Shown here: positions 1-9,823 of the stretch, one piece after another | How positions within the stretch are numbered: the stretch's first letter is position 1 | Layout: every line of letters starts with the position of its first letter | NCBI GenBank assembly: GCA_025349905.2 | Contig: MU624708.1 | Coordinates: 1 to 29,868 of the forward strand | Length of the DNA: 29,868 nt | Reading direction: 5' to 3' | From: Blastocladiella britannica | Taxonomy: Eukaryota > Blastocladiomycota > Blastocladiomycetes > Blastocladiales > Blastocladiaceae | Notes under the pieces: generated by a model | What the model was told of the DNA's origin: nothing | The model's database searches: none | What the model saw: the letters and a program-made list of their open reading frames with translations, nothing else | Translations under genes and position numbers: made by a program

Positions 1-335
1 GTCCATGTTTGGTTCTTCCCGTCTTCCTCTTACTCCTGTTTCGATCTTCATTCCTGTTTTTTCCTTGTCCTTTCTTCGGTCTACCGCGGGAGTCGAGGTC
101 CTTTCCCCAACCGGGCCCACCGCTGTTTCGCTCCTACAGATCGGCGGATCAGGGACAGCGATCGAGGATTGCTCTGCGGCGCCCACCACTGTGGATCGCG
201 CGGACGATGCACGCTTCGGCGGAACCCAGCTTGTCCCGACGGGCGTTGTTTGCTGTGTTTTTTCTCTGTTTTTTCCCTTCGGAAATATCTCTCGCTCGCC
301 ATCGAATCAAAAAAGCGTGAGGTTCGCAGAGGTGC

Positions 336-350
336 ATCACCTCAGGTGAT
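336..350. repeat. Perfect 7-bp inverted repeat (hairpin)
   Basis: The 15 bases at 336-350 form a 7-bp perfect palindrome around a single central base (arms ATCACCT and AGGTGAT). It is the first of three palindromes within 90 bp in the gene-free left edge. No function is assigned; a dimeric transcription-factor site is one option. Confidence 0.55.
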
Positions 351-394
351 TATGCTGTTTCGAGTCGAGCATTAAATAGAGCACATGCATTCTT

Positions 395-425
395 ATTCTC
401 TTACGAGAATGGCCTCCGGCCATTC
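395..425. repeat. Two overlapping hairpins
   Basis: Bases 395-410 pair ATTCTC with GAGAAT around a 4-base loop. Bases 407-425 pair GAATGGCC with GGCCATTC around the loop TCC. They share GAAT at 407-410, so only one can form at a time. The structure is AT-flanked, non-coding and not tRNA-like: I find no acceptor or anticodon arm around it. Confidence 0.6.
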
Positions 426-648
426 GTATAATCTGAGTTGTTTACATTGCAATAAAATATTGTAATTGTGATTTGCTGTGCACCAAATGTTTTGCTCCCT
501 CGGTTTTTCTCAAGTTCAAATGACGACGATGAAAAATTAATGTTGATTCTGGAAATCAAATGTAGGGATCATAAATTTGTAAAATGACCTTGCCAAGTCC
601 CACACACAATTTCCCTGCGACTCCCAATAAATTAATTCCATTCAAATC

Positions 649-1968
649 ATGAAAAAAGATGGGAAGAAAAAGCCATCCAAGGCTGCCCTCGAAGCCGCGA
701 AACAGGCAGCCTTGCAGGAAGCCCGACTTGCCGAACTCAAAGCATTGCGCACGTCGTACATTGAAACCGCTGCGCTAGTATTGAGATCGCCGCTTCATCC
801 GATCCTGTCCCATTTGGACAAGTGCCTGTCCGAAAAGGAAGATTGCACCGCACTGACGCTTCCACCCAACGTTTTGGCCAACGACGTGCTGTCGTTATTG
901 AACACATTTCAGTCTTATGCGCCGTTAAAAAGTATTTTTCTGGTCCGATGTGCAGTTGACGAGAGAATGGCGGTGGCACTGGTATGCATTATGATCATAT
1001 TTTTTGGAGCCGGAACCTCATCCCGCATTGGATCTCTAGGCCAAATTCTTATCAAGCGGGGTATCGTCGGAACTGCACTTGGAAATTCGCGATTGCAAAT
1101 TGGTGGAAAAGACCGCGACGCCAATCCTGGAGGCAATACCACATTCGCGCGTCCGAACTCTTGTGCTGGACTACAATGCGACGCTCGGGGCATCTCCAAA
1201 TGTTTTATCGTGCTTGCGAAAACCGATCGGTTCTTGTGCAGTCAAATGCAATGGAAAGACAGGTCTACACTGTGGCCTTGAGCGGCTCTCGCTCAAATTT
1301 TCCGATATTGGCCCTGACGTCGCAACGGATATTTCAATTGTCATGAAGGAGGCGCCGTCCCTAAGGTTCTCCTCGTGTTTTATTTTTATATCCTCTCTTG
1401 GTGGCATATCTGACCTTTTTCTTGCTGTAAATAGGGAGGTCGATCTGAGTGGAAACCGGATCCTCAGCGCAGGCTTTATCGCCGTGATGTCCACCCTCAA
1501 GCATGGTGCTGCGATCGAGCGCCTGATGCTTGCCGGAAACGGCATCAAGGAGGTGCCCGTGTCGTCAGTAGTCCGAAATCGTGGCCAAGATGACGCGGCG
1601 GCCATCAAGACTGCCATCAAGGAACTCGTTACCGCGATCGAATCGCACGAGAAAATCACCGAAATCGATCTCCGGCACAATTGCTTCTCGGATCAAAGCA
1701 TCTTGGACGTGACGGCCGCCTTGAAGTCTAGAAAGGCCGCTATCGCTGCACCTGGAGGAAACTATGTGCCGCCGGTCTCGGTTTATATCACAGGTATGTT
1801 GAACTCTTTGCCTTTTTTTTTTTATTCTCCTTTAATGTTGGATTTTGTCGCATCATAGAACGAACATCAAATCAATTGTACAAGGGCGTGCATGACATCA
1901 ACAAAACAATGGAAGCGGTGCGGAAAAAGCGTGCCGCTGCGAGCAAGAAAAAGAAAAAGAAGGCGTGA
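649..1968 (+). CDS. Leucine-rich-repeat protein with lysine-rich ends
   Basis: Four exons: 649-981, 1040-1365, 1435-1793, 1859-1968, joining to 375 aa. The intron between exons 1 and 2 is required because an in-frame TAG lies at 1037-1039. The N-terminus (MKKDGKKKPSK...) is basic and helical. The middle carries ribonuclease-inhibitor/RanGAP-like LRR units (for example 'LHLEIRDCKL', 'LERLSLKFSDIG', 'LREVDLSGNRI', 'ITEIDLRHNCFSD'), each followed by a predicted helix. The C-terminus ends in an Ala/Lys tail with six consecutive lysines, which resembles a nuclear-localisation or tubulin/RNA-binding tail. The number of full repeats is small (about 5-6). LRR proteins of this build occur in flagellar complexes as well as nuclear ones, so no specific function is assigned. 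The 3' end converges on DIS3 with only 65 bp between stops. Confidence 0.8.
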
Positions 1969-1994
1969 GATCCTCTTTTTTTTTGGAGTCTGTG

Positions 1995-2000
1995 AATAAA
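1995..2000 (+). terminator. AATAAA polyadenylation signal
   Basis: A canonical AATAAA hexamer lies 27 bp after the LRR gene's stop, inside the 65-bp convergent spacer shared with the DIS3 3' end. The two 3' UTRs must overlap or be extremely short. Confidence 0.5.
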
Positions 2001-2033
2001 AAAAATTACATTAAATTATTATCTTTTCATACT

Positions 2034-5000
2034 TTAATTGCGGCGTTGACGCTTGGCAGCTGGGGACTTGATTTCGGCGGCGGGCATTGGCGCGGGCGGC
2101 GAGACGTCTACCTCCATGGCATCGCCATCTGCTGCCGCCGCTGGTGCTGCAGGCGCGCCGGCAACAAGGGTCATTTCCACCTTTTGGCTCCCCGAGCCCT
2201 TGTTGACTTCCACCACCTCGATGCGCACGGTACACCCGTCAAAGAGGCGCATAAGGCCGCCATCAGCCGATGTCTGGGCGTTTTCGCCGGCGTCGTACTT
2301 CCACACGGCCGGGTCGAGCGAGATATTGGCCTCCACGCCGTACTTGGGAATGAGGGTCGAGATGCCGTTGCGGTGCACGCGCGTGACGTACGCGGGCTCA
2401 AAGAGCACCTTGCCCTTGAAGTACACGTGAGTGAAGAGTTCCACCGACGACCGGCCGGCCTGCTGGGCCATGCGGTTGCGGAAGTTGAGGTTGTCCGCCA
2501 GCCGATCCAGCGCGTCCTTGTCCGTGAGCTCTTCGCCATAGTGCAGCGTGCCCTGGGCAATCGAGGCGGCAAGAAGCCGGTGCACGGTGACGTCCGCGTA
2601 ACGACGAATCGGACTGGTAAAGTGTGTGTAGATGGGCATGGCGAGACCGTAATGGCGGAACTGCTCGCGTGGAAGCATGCCCGAGCAGAAATATTGCGCT
2701 TGCATCATGCAGCGCGTGGTCATGATGCGCACCAGCTGGTTAAAGTACGGGTCGGTTGGCGAGACGGCAAGGTCGAGCGATTCGGACAGGGCCTTGGAGC
2801 TCGACACGTTGAGATCGAGGCCAAAGCGCGCGAGCGCCTGCAAAAGCGACCCAAAGCTTTCGGCGGGCGGTGTTGGGTGGCAACGAAGCATGGCCGAGTT
2901 GGGGAACGTCGCAAAGATCTGTTTTTTGAATGTGGTCATGAGTGTGCAAAAAAAAAAAAATGGAAAGCACACCTTTTCCGCAACAGAAACGTTCGCAAGC
3001 AGCATAAACTCCTCCACGAGGGCATTGGTCTCCTTCAACTCCTTGAGCTCAACGTCGACCGGGTCCTGGGCATCGCCCTCGAGACGGAACCGCACTTCGG
3101 GCGAGGCGAGTGTGAGCGCACCATTGTCAAGACGGCGTTGCTTGAGCTGCTTGGCGAGCGAGTTCAAGATGCGAACGCCAATGGTCACCTCGTCCTGCTG
3201 ACGGACATCGTCGATCCGTTTTTGGGCCTCCTCGTACGTGAACGAGGCCTTGGAGTGGATGATGGACTTGGTGTACTCGACCTTGATGATGTTGGCGTCG
3301 GGGCTCATCTCCCAAAGGCACGAGAAGGCAAGGCGGTCGACGTTAGAGCGCAGCGAACAGAGGTTGGTTCCCAGCAACGCGGGAAGCATGTCAATGCGCT
3401 TGTCAACAAGGTACACGGTGGTGCCGCGCTTGGCCGCCTCCGTATCCATGGCCGTTTTCGGTTGCACAAAGTGCGTCACGTCGGCGATATGTTTTTTTCA
3501 ACAGTAGGTAAGTGAATCATTCAATCAAAAAATTAAAAAAGGAAAATGCGGCACACGTACACCCCAACTTCAAAGTTGCCATTTGGCAGTTTGCGAACGT
3601 GAAGTGCATCGTCAATATCGGTACAGCCAGGAGGATCGATCGAGCACACGGGGAGGTGGCGCAAATCGCGGCGGCGGGCAAGCTCCTCGGGCGAGCACAG
3701 CCAGGCCTCGCCCTCCGCCGGCAGGTCCTTGAGCACAGCCGCCGAAAAGGGCTCGTAGGGAACACCATGCTCAAGAAGGATAACCTCAGTCTCGGTTTCC
3801 TTGTCCAGGGATGGGCCAAGCAACTTGACGAAATGGCCGACCGGGTAGCGAGACTGGCGTTCCCAGGCGTCAATGTTCACAATGATGCGCTGACCAACCA
3901 GCTGCGCGGCTTGGCGGGTGCGAATGCGGATTTTCGGGACGCGGCGGTCGATCGGGAAGACGTAGACGGAGAGGGGTCCGCCCGTGGTGGCCGGAGGCAC
4001 AAACGACGGGTCGATGGTGCCGCAAAACGGGCGCCAGTTGCGCTTGATGATCGACACGATGCGACCAGTGGGCACCGCGCCGGCATGGTTGACCGGCTTT
4101 GGCTCCGACTCGGCGGCAAGTTTTTCGGCCGCCTCCTCCGTTGCTTCGGCGTCGTCCTCACGCAAAATGCTCCCAGCGGACGATGACCACTGGTCAAAGG
4201 GAAGAATCTCCACGGCAACCACATCGCCATGGACGGCGCGGTTGAGGGTCGTCCGGCCAGAGATGAGCAGCTTGTTATCCGTCTGCGTGTACCCGGGAGG
4301 GCAGTGGGCAGGGGAGATGGTGGCGAGAATGTGGCCCTCAAAGACGTTGTGCGAGGCGACCTGCAGCGTGCCCTGGTACAATTGCCCGCGCGCCAGCGCC
4401 GACGCGACCAAGCTCGATGACCAGTGCTCAGGGTACTGCTCGCCCGTCGGGTCGGAGGCGTCGGGGAGCTCAGTCCGGTTGGCGACCAAATCCACGAGCT
4501 GCGGGACGCTCGAGCACGCCTCGGCATACCGCGCAACGTTGAGGGTGCGAATGCGTTCGGTTTGCGCAAACTGGCGGTTCCCCGCATCGTCTGAGAGCAT
4601 CAGGACCGTGATGCCAGTGTTGGCGAGGTGCTTTTGGTACCAATCGGCGACCATCCGGATAGCGCGGTCGTTGCGGTCGTTGGGCGACTCGCCATCGATT
4701 TTCTCGGCGAAAGTGTCGCTTTTTTTTTAATCAGGCCGTCAGGTCTGGCCTCTAATTGGCAGTAATGAAGATAAAAATACCGGTGGTGCTCGTTGGAAAA
4801 TACAAAGTAGCGGCGGTCGCGGTTGGCAATCAGGGTGCGGAGGCGGTTGTACGTCGTGAGGTTGCGGTGCCGGACCTCCTCGAGGACGGTCTGGGCCACG
4901 ACCACGTCCATGATGGCCGGGTGGTCCATGAGGTCCATCTGTTATATTTTTTGGTTGGAGTCAAGGTACTGACTGACCATGATAAATAACAGTACGACGT

Positions 5001-5286
5001 ACGTGATGCAGAAACACATTGGTGTCGGGCACCAGGTAGTGCTTGCCCAAGCGGTCCGCGGTGGGCGGGTCACGCGAAAGGAGCGCGGTGGGGCCATTTG
5101 GGCAGACGGAGCACAGCAGCGACCCGCAGTAAATGTCATCGCGAAGGTCTTAGGATACAACAATATAAAGTGAGACCGTGTCTTACCTTTAAGAAAGGTA
5201 TATAAAGGGCACGTACAGTGCTCCTTGACGACCGAGACAATGCCGCCGCCGCGCTTCTTTTTGACGAATGCCTTGTTGCGGAGCAT
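2034..5286 (-). CDS. DIS3: DIS3/RRP44, catalytic 3'-5' exo- and endonuclease of the RNA exosome
   Basis: Six exons on the minus strand: 5286-5217, 5148-5003, 4938-4781, 4718-3561, ~3492-2973, 2918-2034, giving ~978 aa (yeast Rrp44 1001, human 958). Domains in order: the CR3 motif with three cysteines (C31, C36, C39; 'CGSLLCSVC', same spacing as yeast); the PIN endonuclease with D65 ('VPDTNVFL'), E93 ('LEEVR'), D139/D142 ('NDRND') and D168/D169; cold-shock domains; the RNB domain with catalytic aspartates D486, D492, D494 and D495 ('SIDPPGCTDIDDALH'); and a C-terminal S1 domain. Both nuclease centres therefore look active, with processing and decay of nuclear and cytoplasmic RNA as the expected role. 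The C-terminus is basic ('AAKRQRRN'), a likely nuclear signal. Intron 4 (~3493-3560) has no AG acceptor (see findings). The gene is divergent from beta-adaptin across 83 bp. Confidence 0.96.
3493..3560 (-). other. DIS3 intron 4 with no AG acceptor
   Basis: On the minus strand the donor GTACGT (3560 downward) follows '...NFEVGV', and coding resumes with 'HIADVTHFV' just below base ~3492. Both sides are unmistakable RNB sequence and an in-frame TGA lies between them, so an intron is needed. No AG dinucleotide occurs in the last ~30 bases before the required junction, which read ...TGAAAAAAACATATC on the minus strand. Neighbouring introns of the same gene end AAAAG or CAG. A one-base error in the A7 run is the simplest explanation. 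Confidence 0.7.
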
Positions 5287-5369
5287 TTTTAATAATTTTT
5301 GAAGTGTAAAGAGATGGCCGACTTCCACTCTTTGAACCCATATAAAAACAAAAACAAAAAAAAGAAAAA
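5287..5369. promoter_or_regulatory. Divergent promoter, DIS3 / beta-adaptin
   Basis: Only 83 bp separate the two start codons. The spacer is AT-rich with a TATAAA at 5341-5346 (29 bp before the beta-adaptin ATG) followed by an A-rich leader up to the ATG. Both 5' UTRs must be very short, and the two housekeeping genes probably share one nucleosome-free region. Confidence 0.6.
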
Positions 5370-8005
5370 ATGGCCGCCGCCCTCGCCCGCGCTCGCATCG
5401 AGCAGGCCATGAACTCGCTCCCACCGAAGGTGCAAAAGTTCCTCACCTCCCACATCCGCAAGGGCGAGAACTTTGAGCTCAAGGCCGAGCTCAACTCCGA
5501 GTACCGCGATCGCCGCAAGGAGGCCGTCAAGCGCGTGATCGCCAACATGACCGTCGGTAAAGACGTCTCGGGCCTTTTCGCCGACGTGCTCAAGTGCATG
5601 CAGACCGACGACCTCGAGCTCAAGAAGCTGGTGTACCTGTACCTGATGAACTATGCCAAGTCGCAGCCGGAGCTGGTGATTCTGGCCGTGAATTCGTTTG
5701 TCAAGGTATTCACATATTTTATCCACTTTGTCGCCGTCCGTGGCGTATTCAAAAAAATACCGGAAATGGGAAAAAAAAAAACTGACTCAAGAATTTATAA
5801 AAGGACGTGGACGACGTCAACCCCCTCATTCGCGCCCTCGCCGTGCGCACCATGGGCTGCTTGCGTGCCGAGCGTATCGTCGACTATCTCATGGAGCCCT
5901 TGCGCAAGACGCTCAAGGTATTGTTTCCTATTTACTCAATGGATCACAAGCTGACACGAATAAAAAAAAATTAACAGGACGTCGACCCCTATGTCCGCAA
6001 AACCGCTGCCGTCTGCGTCGCCAAAATGTTTGATCTCAAGCCGCAGCTCACCATCGACAATGGCTTCATCACCATGCTGCAGGATCTGCTCTCGGATCCC
6101 AACCCCATGGTCGTGGCCAACGCCGTCGCCTCGCTCCGCGAAATCCAGGAAAACCCGCGCAACAAGCAGAACGTGTTCAGCGTCAACGCCGTCGTGCTGC
6201 AGAAGCTCCTGGCCGCGCTCAACGAGTGCACCGAGTGGGGCCAGATCTTCATTCTCGAGTCGCTGGCCGAGTACTCGCCGTCGGACCAGGCCGAGGCCAC
6301 CAACATTGTCGAGCGGGTGGTCCCACGCCTCTCGCACGCCAACGGCTCCGTGGTCCTGGCCGCCGTGCGCGTCCTGCTCGTGTACCTCGACACCCTCAAG
6401 GGCACCCCCGGCTCGGAGGAGCTCGAGGCTCAGGTGCTGAAGAAGATGGCCCCACCGCTTGTATCCTTGCTGGCTTCGGGTCCCGAGCTCACCTACGTGG
6501 CCCTGCGCAATATTTCCGTGATCTTGCAAAAGCGGCCCTCGGTCCTCAGCTCCGAGATTCGCCTCTTCTTTTGCAAGTACAATGACCCGCAGTACGTCAA
6601 GATCGAGAAGCTCGACATTATGATGCGCCTAACGACCGAGGCCAACGTTGACGCGGTCCTGAGCGAGCTCAAGGAATACGCCAACGAAGTGGATGTGCCG
6701 TTCGTGCGCAAGGCCATCAAGGCGGTTGGGATGTGCGCGCTCAAGATTGACACCGCCGCTGACCGCTGCGTCACACTCCTGCTCGATCTGGTCAACACCA
6801 AGGTGGAGCACGTGGTGCAAGAGGCCATGGTGGTGCTCAAGGACATTTTCCGGCGTTACCCAGGCCGTTACAACGGCATCATCGCCACTCTGTGCGAGTC
6901 CGTCGAGAACGTCGAGGACGAGGACGCCCGCGCCGCGCTGCTGTGGATTATCGGCGAGCACGCGCAGCACGTGAACAACGCCGGCGACATTTTGCGGCTC
7001 TTTGTGGAGTCGTTCCGCGAGGAGCACACGCAAGTGCAGCTGCAACTGCTCACGTCGTCCATCAAGTGCTTCCTGGTGCGGCCCGAGACGCAGCCGATCG
7101 TGCACGAGGTCCTGCGCCTGGCCACGACCTCCGACAACCCGGACTTGCGCGACCGCGCCTTTGTGTACTGGCGCCTGCTGTCGTCGAAACACGACGTCAA
7201 GGCGATCATGGCCGCCTGCCCGCCGATCGAGTACGAGGCGTCGGAGCAGTTGTCGGTGGGCCTGTTGAACGAGCTGGTCAAGCACCTCGGGACGCTCGCG
7301 GCGGTCTGGCACAAGCCTGTGAGCACCGTCACCAGCAGCAAGGACTGGAACCGCAACGGCGGCGGCGAGGACGACGAGGAGGAAGACGAGACTCTTGCGG
7401 TGAACCTCGGTGGCGGTGGTGGTGCTGCGGGCACCGGCCTCGCGTCGCCGCAGCCGGCGAACGTGATTGGCGATTTGCTTGGCCTCGACATTGACGTTCC
7501 GGCCCCGATCGCCGCGGCGCCACCTGCCGGTGGTGGTATGATGGACTTGCTCGGCTCGAGCCCACCGCAGCATCAGCAAGGCCCCTTTTCGCCGTCAGGA
7601 GCGGCGCCTTTGCCGGTGCTCCTGGCCGCCGGCGGCGCCAACCAACCCCTGGAGGTGCGCGGCGCGATTGTCGCGGGCGGGGCCACCGGGCACGTGTGGC
7701 GCCTGGAGCTGGTCAACACGGGCGGGCAGCCGCTGTCCGAGTTTGCGATCCAGCTCAACAAGAACGCGCTAGGCCTGGTGCCGTCGCAGTCGCTGGGCGA
7801 GCTGGTGGCGACGGTTGCGCCGAGGACCACGGCGGCGGTGGCATTGCCGCTGGTGCGCTCGGACGCGGCGGTTGCCAGCGACCTTGGGCCGGTGTTGCAG
7901 GCGGCCATCAAGTCGAGTGCGGGCGTGGTGTACTTTGACGGAGCGCTGCCTACGGCGGCGGCGACAGGAGCGGCTGCGCCGAGTGGTCTCGTTGATTTGC
8001 TCTGA
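5370..8005 (+). CDS. AP1B1: Beta-adaptin (large beta subunit of AP-1/AP-2 clathrin adaptor), shortened ear
   Basis: Three exons, 5370-5705, 5804-5917 and 5978-8005, give 825 aa. Residues ~20-595 are the armadillo-like trunk, very close to animal beta1/beta2 ('[17 protein letters not shown]', '[14 protein letters not shown]', '[11 protein letters not shown]'-type repeats, '[12 protein letters not shown]'). An acidic/Gly/Pro linker follows, with a clathrin-box LLGLD near residue 651. From ~698 comes the first (sandwich) half of the ear ('[15 protein letters not shown]'). The protein stops soon after 'VVYFDGALP' and so lacks the platform half that binds accessory proteins in the ~940-aa animal subunits. 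It links clathrin to cargo at the TGN/endosome or plasma membrane. One beta chain may serve both complexes in early-branching lineages, so APL2 (AP-1) versus APL1 (AP-2) is not settled and the symbol is approximate. Confidence 0.95.
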
Positions 8006-8178
8006 TACGGCGAGGGCGTTTTTTCACGGTAGGCCCCACATCAAACTTTTTTTCCCCAACACTACTTCCTTTTTGGATTTTGCCCAAGTCAGCGAGCCGA
8101 CGCCGACACGCACACCCCAAAAATGCAAGCACATTGTGCCAGGGATCCTCCTTCAATTGATTCTATACGTAAAATACC
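8006..8178. other. Intergenic spacer, beta-adaptin to TMEM135
   Basis: A 173-bp tandem spacer. It must hold the beta-adaptin 3' end and the TMEM135 promoter. T-rich runs occur at ~8019-8055. I see no canonical AATAAA and no clear TATA element. Confidence 0.4.
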
Positions 8179-9762
8179 ATGAGTACGAGTACACCATCGA
8201 CGTCTGCTGCCGTGGCCGGGAAACCAGGCGCCGAGAAAGAGACAAGTACTGTTACTACGACGACTACCACTAAGCGGGCGCCACAGCGGCCCGATATTCT
8301 GCGCCCGCTGCCGCTCCCGGCCATTGCCAAGCGCGCGTTCCGGTCGTTCTTGATCGCGTTTGGGGTCAAGGCCGGGATTGCTGCGCTTCTGCGCCTTCTT
8401 GGTCGTCTGCGCACGGGCAAAGGGTACGCATTTGTTCCAAAAACGCGTATAACTTGACGTATATACTCATATTCAACCACACAAAAGGTCATTCATCTCC
8501 ATTATCCTGGCAACCACCCTCTTCAACAACGATGCACAACGCGTCGGCGTCATGTTTGGCCTGTTTACGGCGCTGTTCCACGCGTCGGTGCGCGCGATCC
8601 GGTCCTCGGTCACTCTGGCGGCACTGGCACCCCGCTGGCAGGCCGCCATTGCCGGATCGGTCGCCGGTTTGTCGGTCATGGTCGAGTCGCCTGCCAATCG
8701 GCTCATGTTCACGCAGCAGTTGTCGATGCGTGCGCTCCAGGCGACCTATTGCTCACTCAAGGCGCGGGACTTGTTTCACTTTCCATTGGGCGACTCGCTG
8801 CTGTTTGTCGTCTCGTGCATGCAGGTATGGTGTTCTTTTTTTTTTCTCATAATTGCCGTGTAATCCTGACCAATGCAATGGAAATAGATCATGTTTGCCT
8901 ATGGGTTCTATCCGACCAGTCTGCCCAGCGACTTTTTGCGATTCATGTACAAAACGGCGCGCATCCCGGCCAACGTTCTTGCCGCCAACGCCACCGTCGC
9001 TCGCGGTGAAGGCACGGGCGATCTCGCCGGCCTGGCCGCGTGGGCTGCCAACCGAAAGGGCTCGGACCCGATCGCGGTGGCCGAGCTGCGAGCCCTCGCG
9101 GACGCGAATCCGTCCACCCTGGACATGCTCCCGTGCTGCGCAATTCACCCCGAGTCGTCGTCGTGTGCGTGGTACTGCGTGTTCTTGAGCAAGCACGTGT
9201 TGCGGAGCATTGGGCCCGTGTACTTGACTCTGCACTCTGTTCCCACGTTGTTGCTGCGAAGCCGACAGGTGATGGACGAGTTCGTTTCTTTTTATTTTTC
9301 TCTGAAAGAATGCTGGGCTCATTTTTTTTGTTGTTGTTCCACAGCCCATTGGCCTTCTTGAAGCGCATCCTGTACAACACCAGCCGGTCCACCGCATTCC
9401 TGGTGGTCTTTGTGTCTTCTTTCCAAGCGTTTGTGTGCATGCTCCGAAAGGCGAACGCGGCCGGCGTGGTGGGCAAGGACCATCGGTACTGGTTTGTGCT
9501 GTTTGGTTTTTTGAACTCGGTGGCGTCGATCGGGATCGAAGACAAGAAGCGGCGAGCGGAACTGGGTCTGTACGTGGCGCCCAAGGCCATTCATTCCATT
9601 TACCAGATCCTGACCGATCACAAGGGTTGGATCCCGGCGATCCCGAACCTGGACGTGGCCCTGTGCTCGGCGGCCATGGGCGCGATCATGAGCTTTTATG
9701 CGCGCGAGCCCCACAATTTGAGTCCCATTATTACCCGACTGATGCCACGGTTCATTTATTAA
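8179..9762 (+). CDS. TMEM135: TMEM135 family multi-spanning membrane protein
   Basis: Four exons: 8179-8423, 8488-8824, 8888-9279, 9345-9762; 463 aa, close to human TMEM135 (458). The N-terminal ~35 residues are Ser/Thr-rich and disordered. Several hydrophobic segments follow ('SLLFVVSCMQIMFAYGF', 'STAFLVVFVSSFQAFVCML'). Family signatures are the 'DDPLAFLKRIL...RSTAFL' stretch and the C-terminal 'IEDKKRRAELGLYVAPKA'. The exon 3 donor was placed at 9280 (GTTCGT), not at the nearer GTGATG at 9269, because only that keeps the frame and yields 'VMDDPLAFL', as in fungal members. TMEM135 proteins are linked to peroxisomal and mitochondrial dynamics and lipid handling in animals; the fungal role is inferred. 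It lies in tandem with beta-adaptin and the next membrane protein. Confidence 0.88.
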
Positions 9763-9799
9763 ATTCTATATTTTTTTTCTCTGTTTCCTCTATCGTTTT

Positions 9800-9820
9800 A
9801 AATCCAAATCCAAATCCAAA
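9800..9820 (+). repeat. AAATCC hexanucleotide tandem repeat in a 5' leader
   Basis: Three AAATCC units plus a partial copy end four bases before the ATG at 9824. The 61-bp gap between the TMEM135 stop and this ATG means the repeat lies in the leader or core promoter of the next gene. Confidence 0.6.
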
Positions 9821-9823
9821 AAA

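Larger units (their letters stand above)
1..648. other. Intergenic / unassigned left edge
   Basis: I see no supportable gene here. The first ~330 bases are moderately GC-rich and open in several frames on both strands, but the conceptual peptides are low-complexity Ser/Arg/Pro-rich, match no family I recognise and lack a sensible gene structure. Bases ~350-648 are AT-rich, like the other spacers, and lead into the ATG at 649, so they are probably the promoter and 5' UTR of the LRR gene. A cluster of perfect short palindromes lies at 336-425. The start of the region could be the tail or UTR of a gene lying outside the window. Confidence 0.5.

Noticed and set aside
5..349. Possible small plus-strand gene at the left edge
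   Set aside because: Overlapping ORFs in several frames are equally long, the sequences are low complexity, there is no family match, and a neighbouring exon cannot be identified.
336..430. tRNA or 5S-like gene in the hairpin region
   Set aside because: A TTCGAGTC stretch resembles a B box, but no acceptor stem, anticodon arm or T-run terminator fits around it.
1965..3515. A 516-residue plus-strand ORF opposite DIS3
   Set aside because: It is antisense to a conserved RNB/S1 exon. GC-rich third positions open the complementary frame, the peptide is His/Arg/Val-rich and unlike any family, and it runs straight through a DIS3 intron.
3493..3560. U12-type (AT-AC) intron in DIS3
   Set aside because: The 5' site is GTACGT, not A/GTATCCTT, there is no TTCCTTAAC branch element, and an AC terminus would put the RNB domain out of frame.
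6629..7579. Long minus-strand ORF inside beta-adaptin (and similar ones at 3512-4186, 5936-6529 and 12188-12910)
   Set aside because: These are shadows of conserved exons in a GC-biased genome, with no splice logic or recognisable domain.
9269..9344. Alternative TMEM135 intron starting at the GTGATG donor (9269)
   Set aside because: It throws exon 4 out of frame. The GTTCGT donor at 9280 keeps the frame and gives the conserved 'VMDDPLAFL'.
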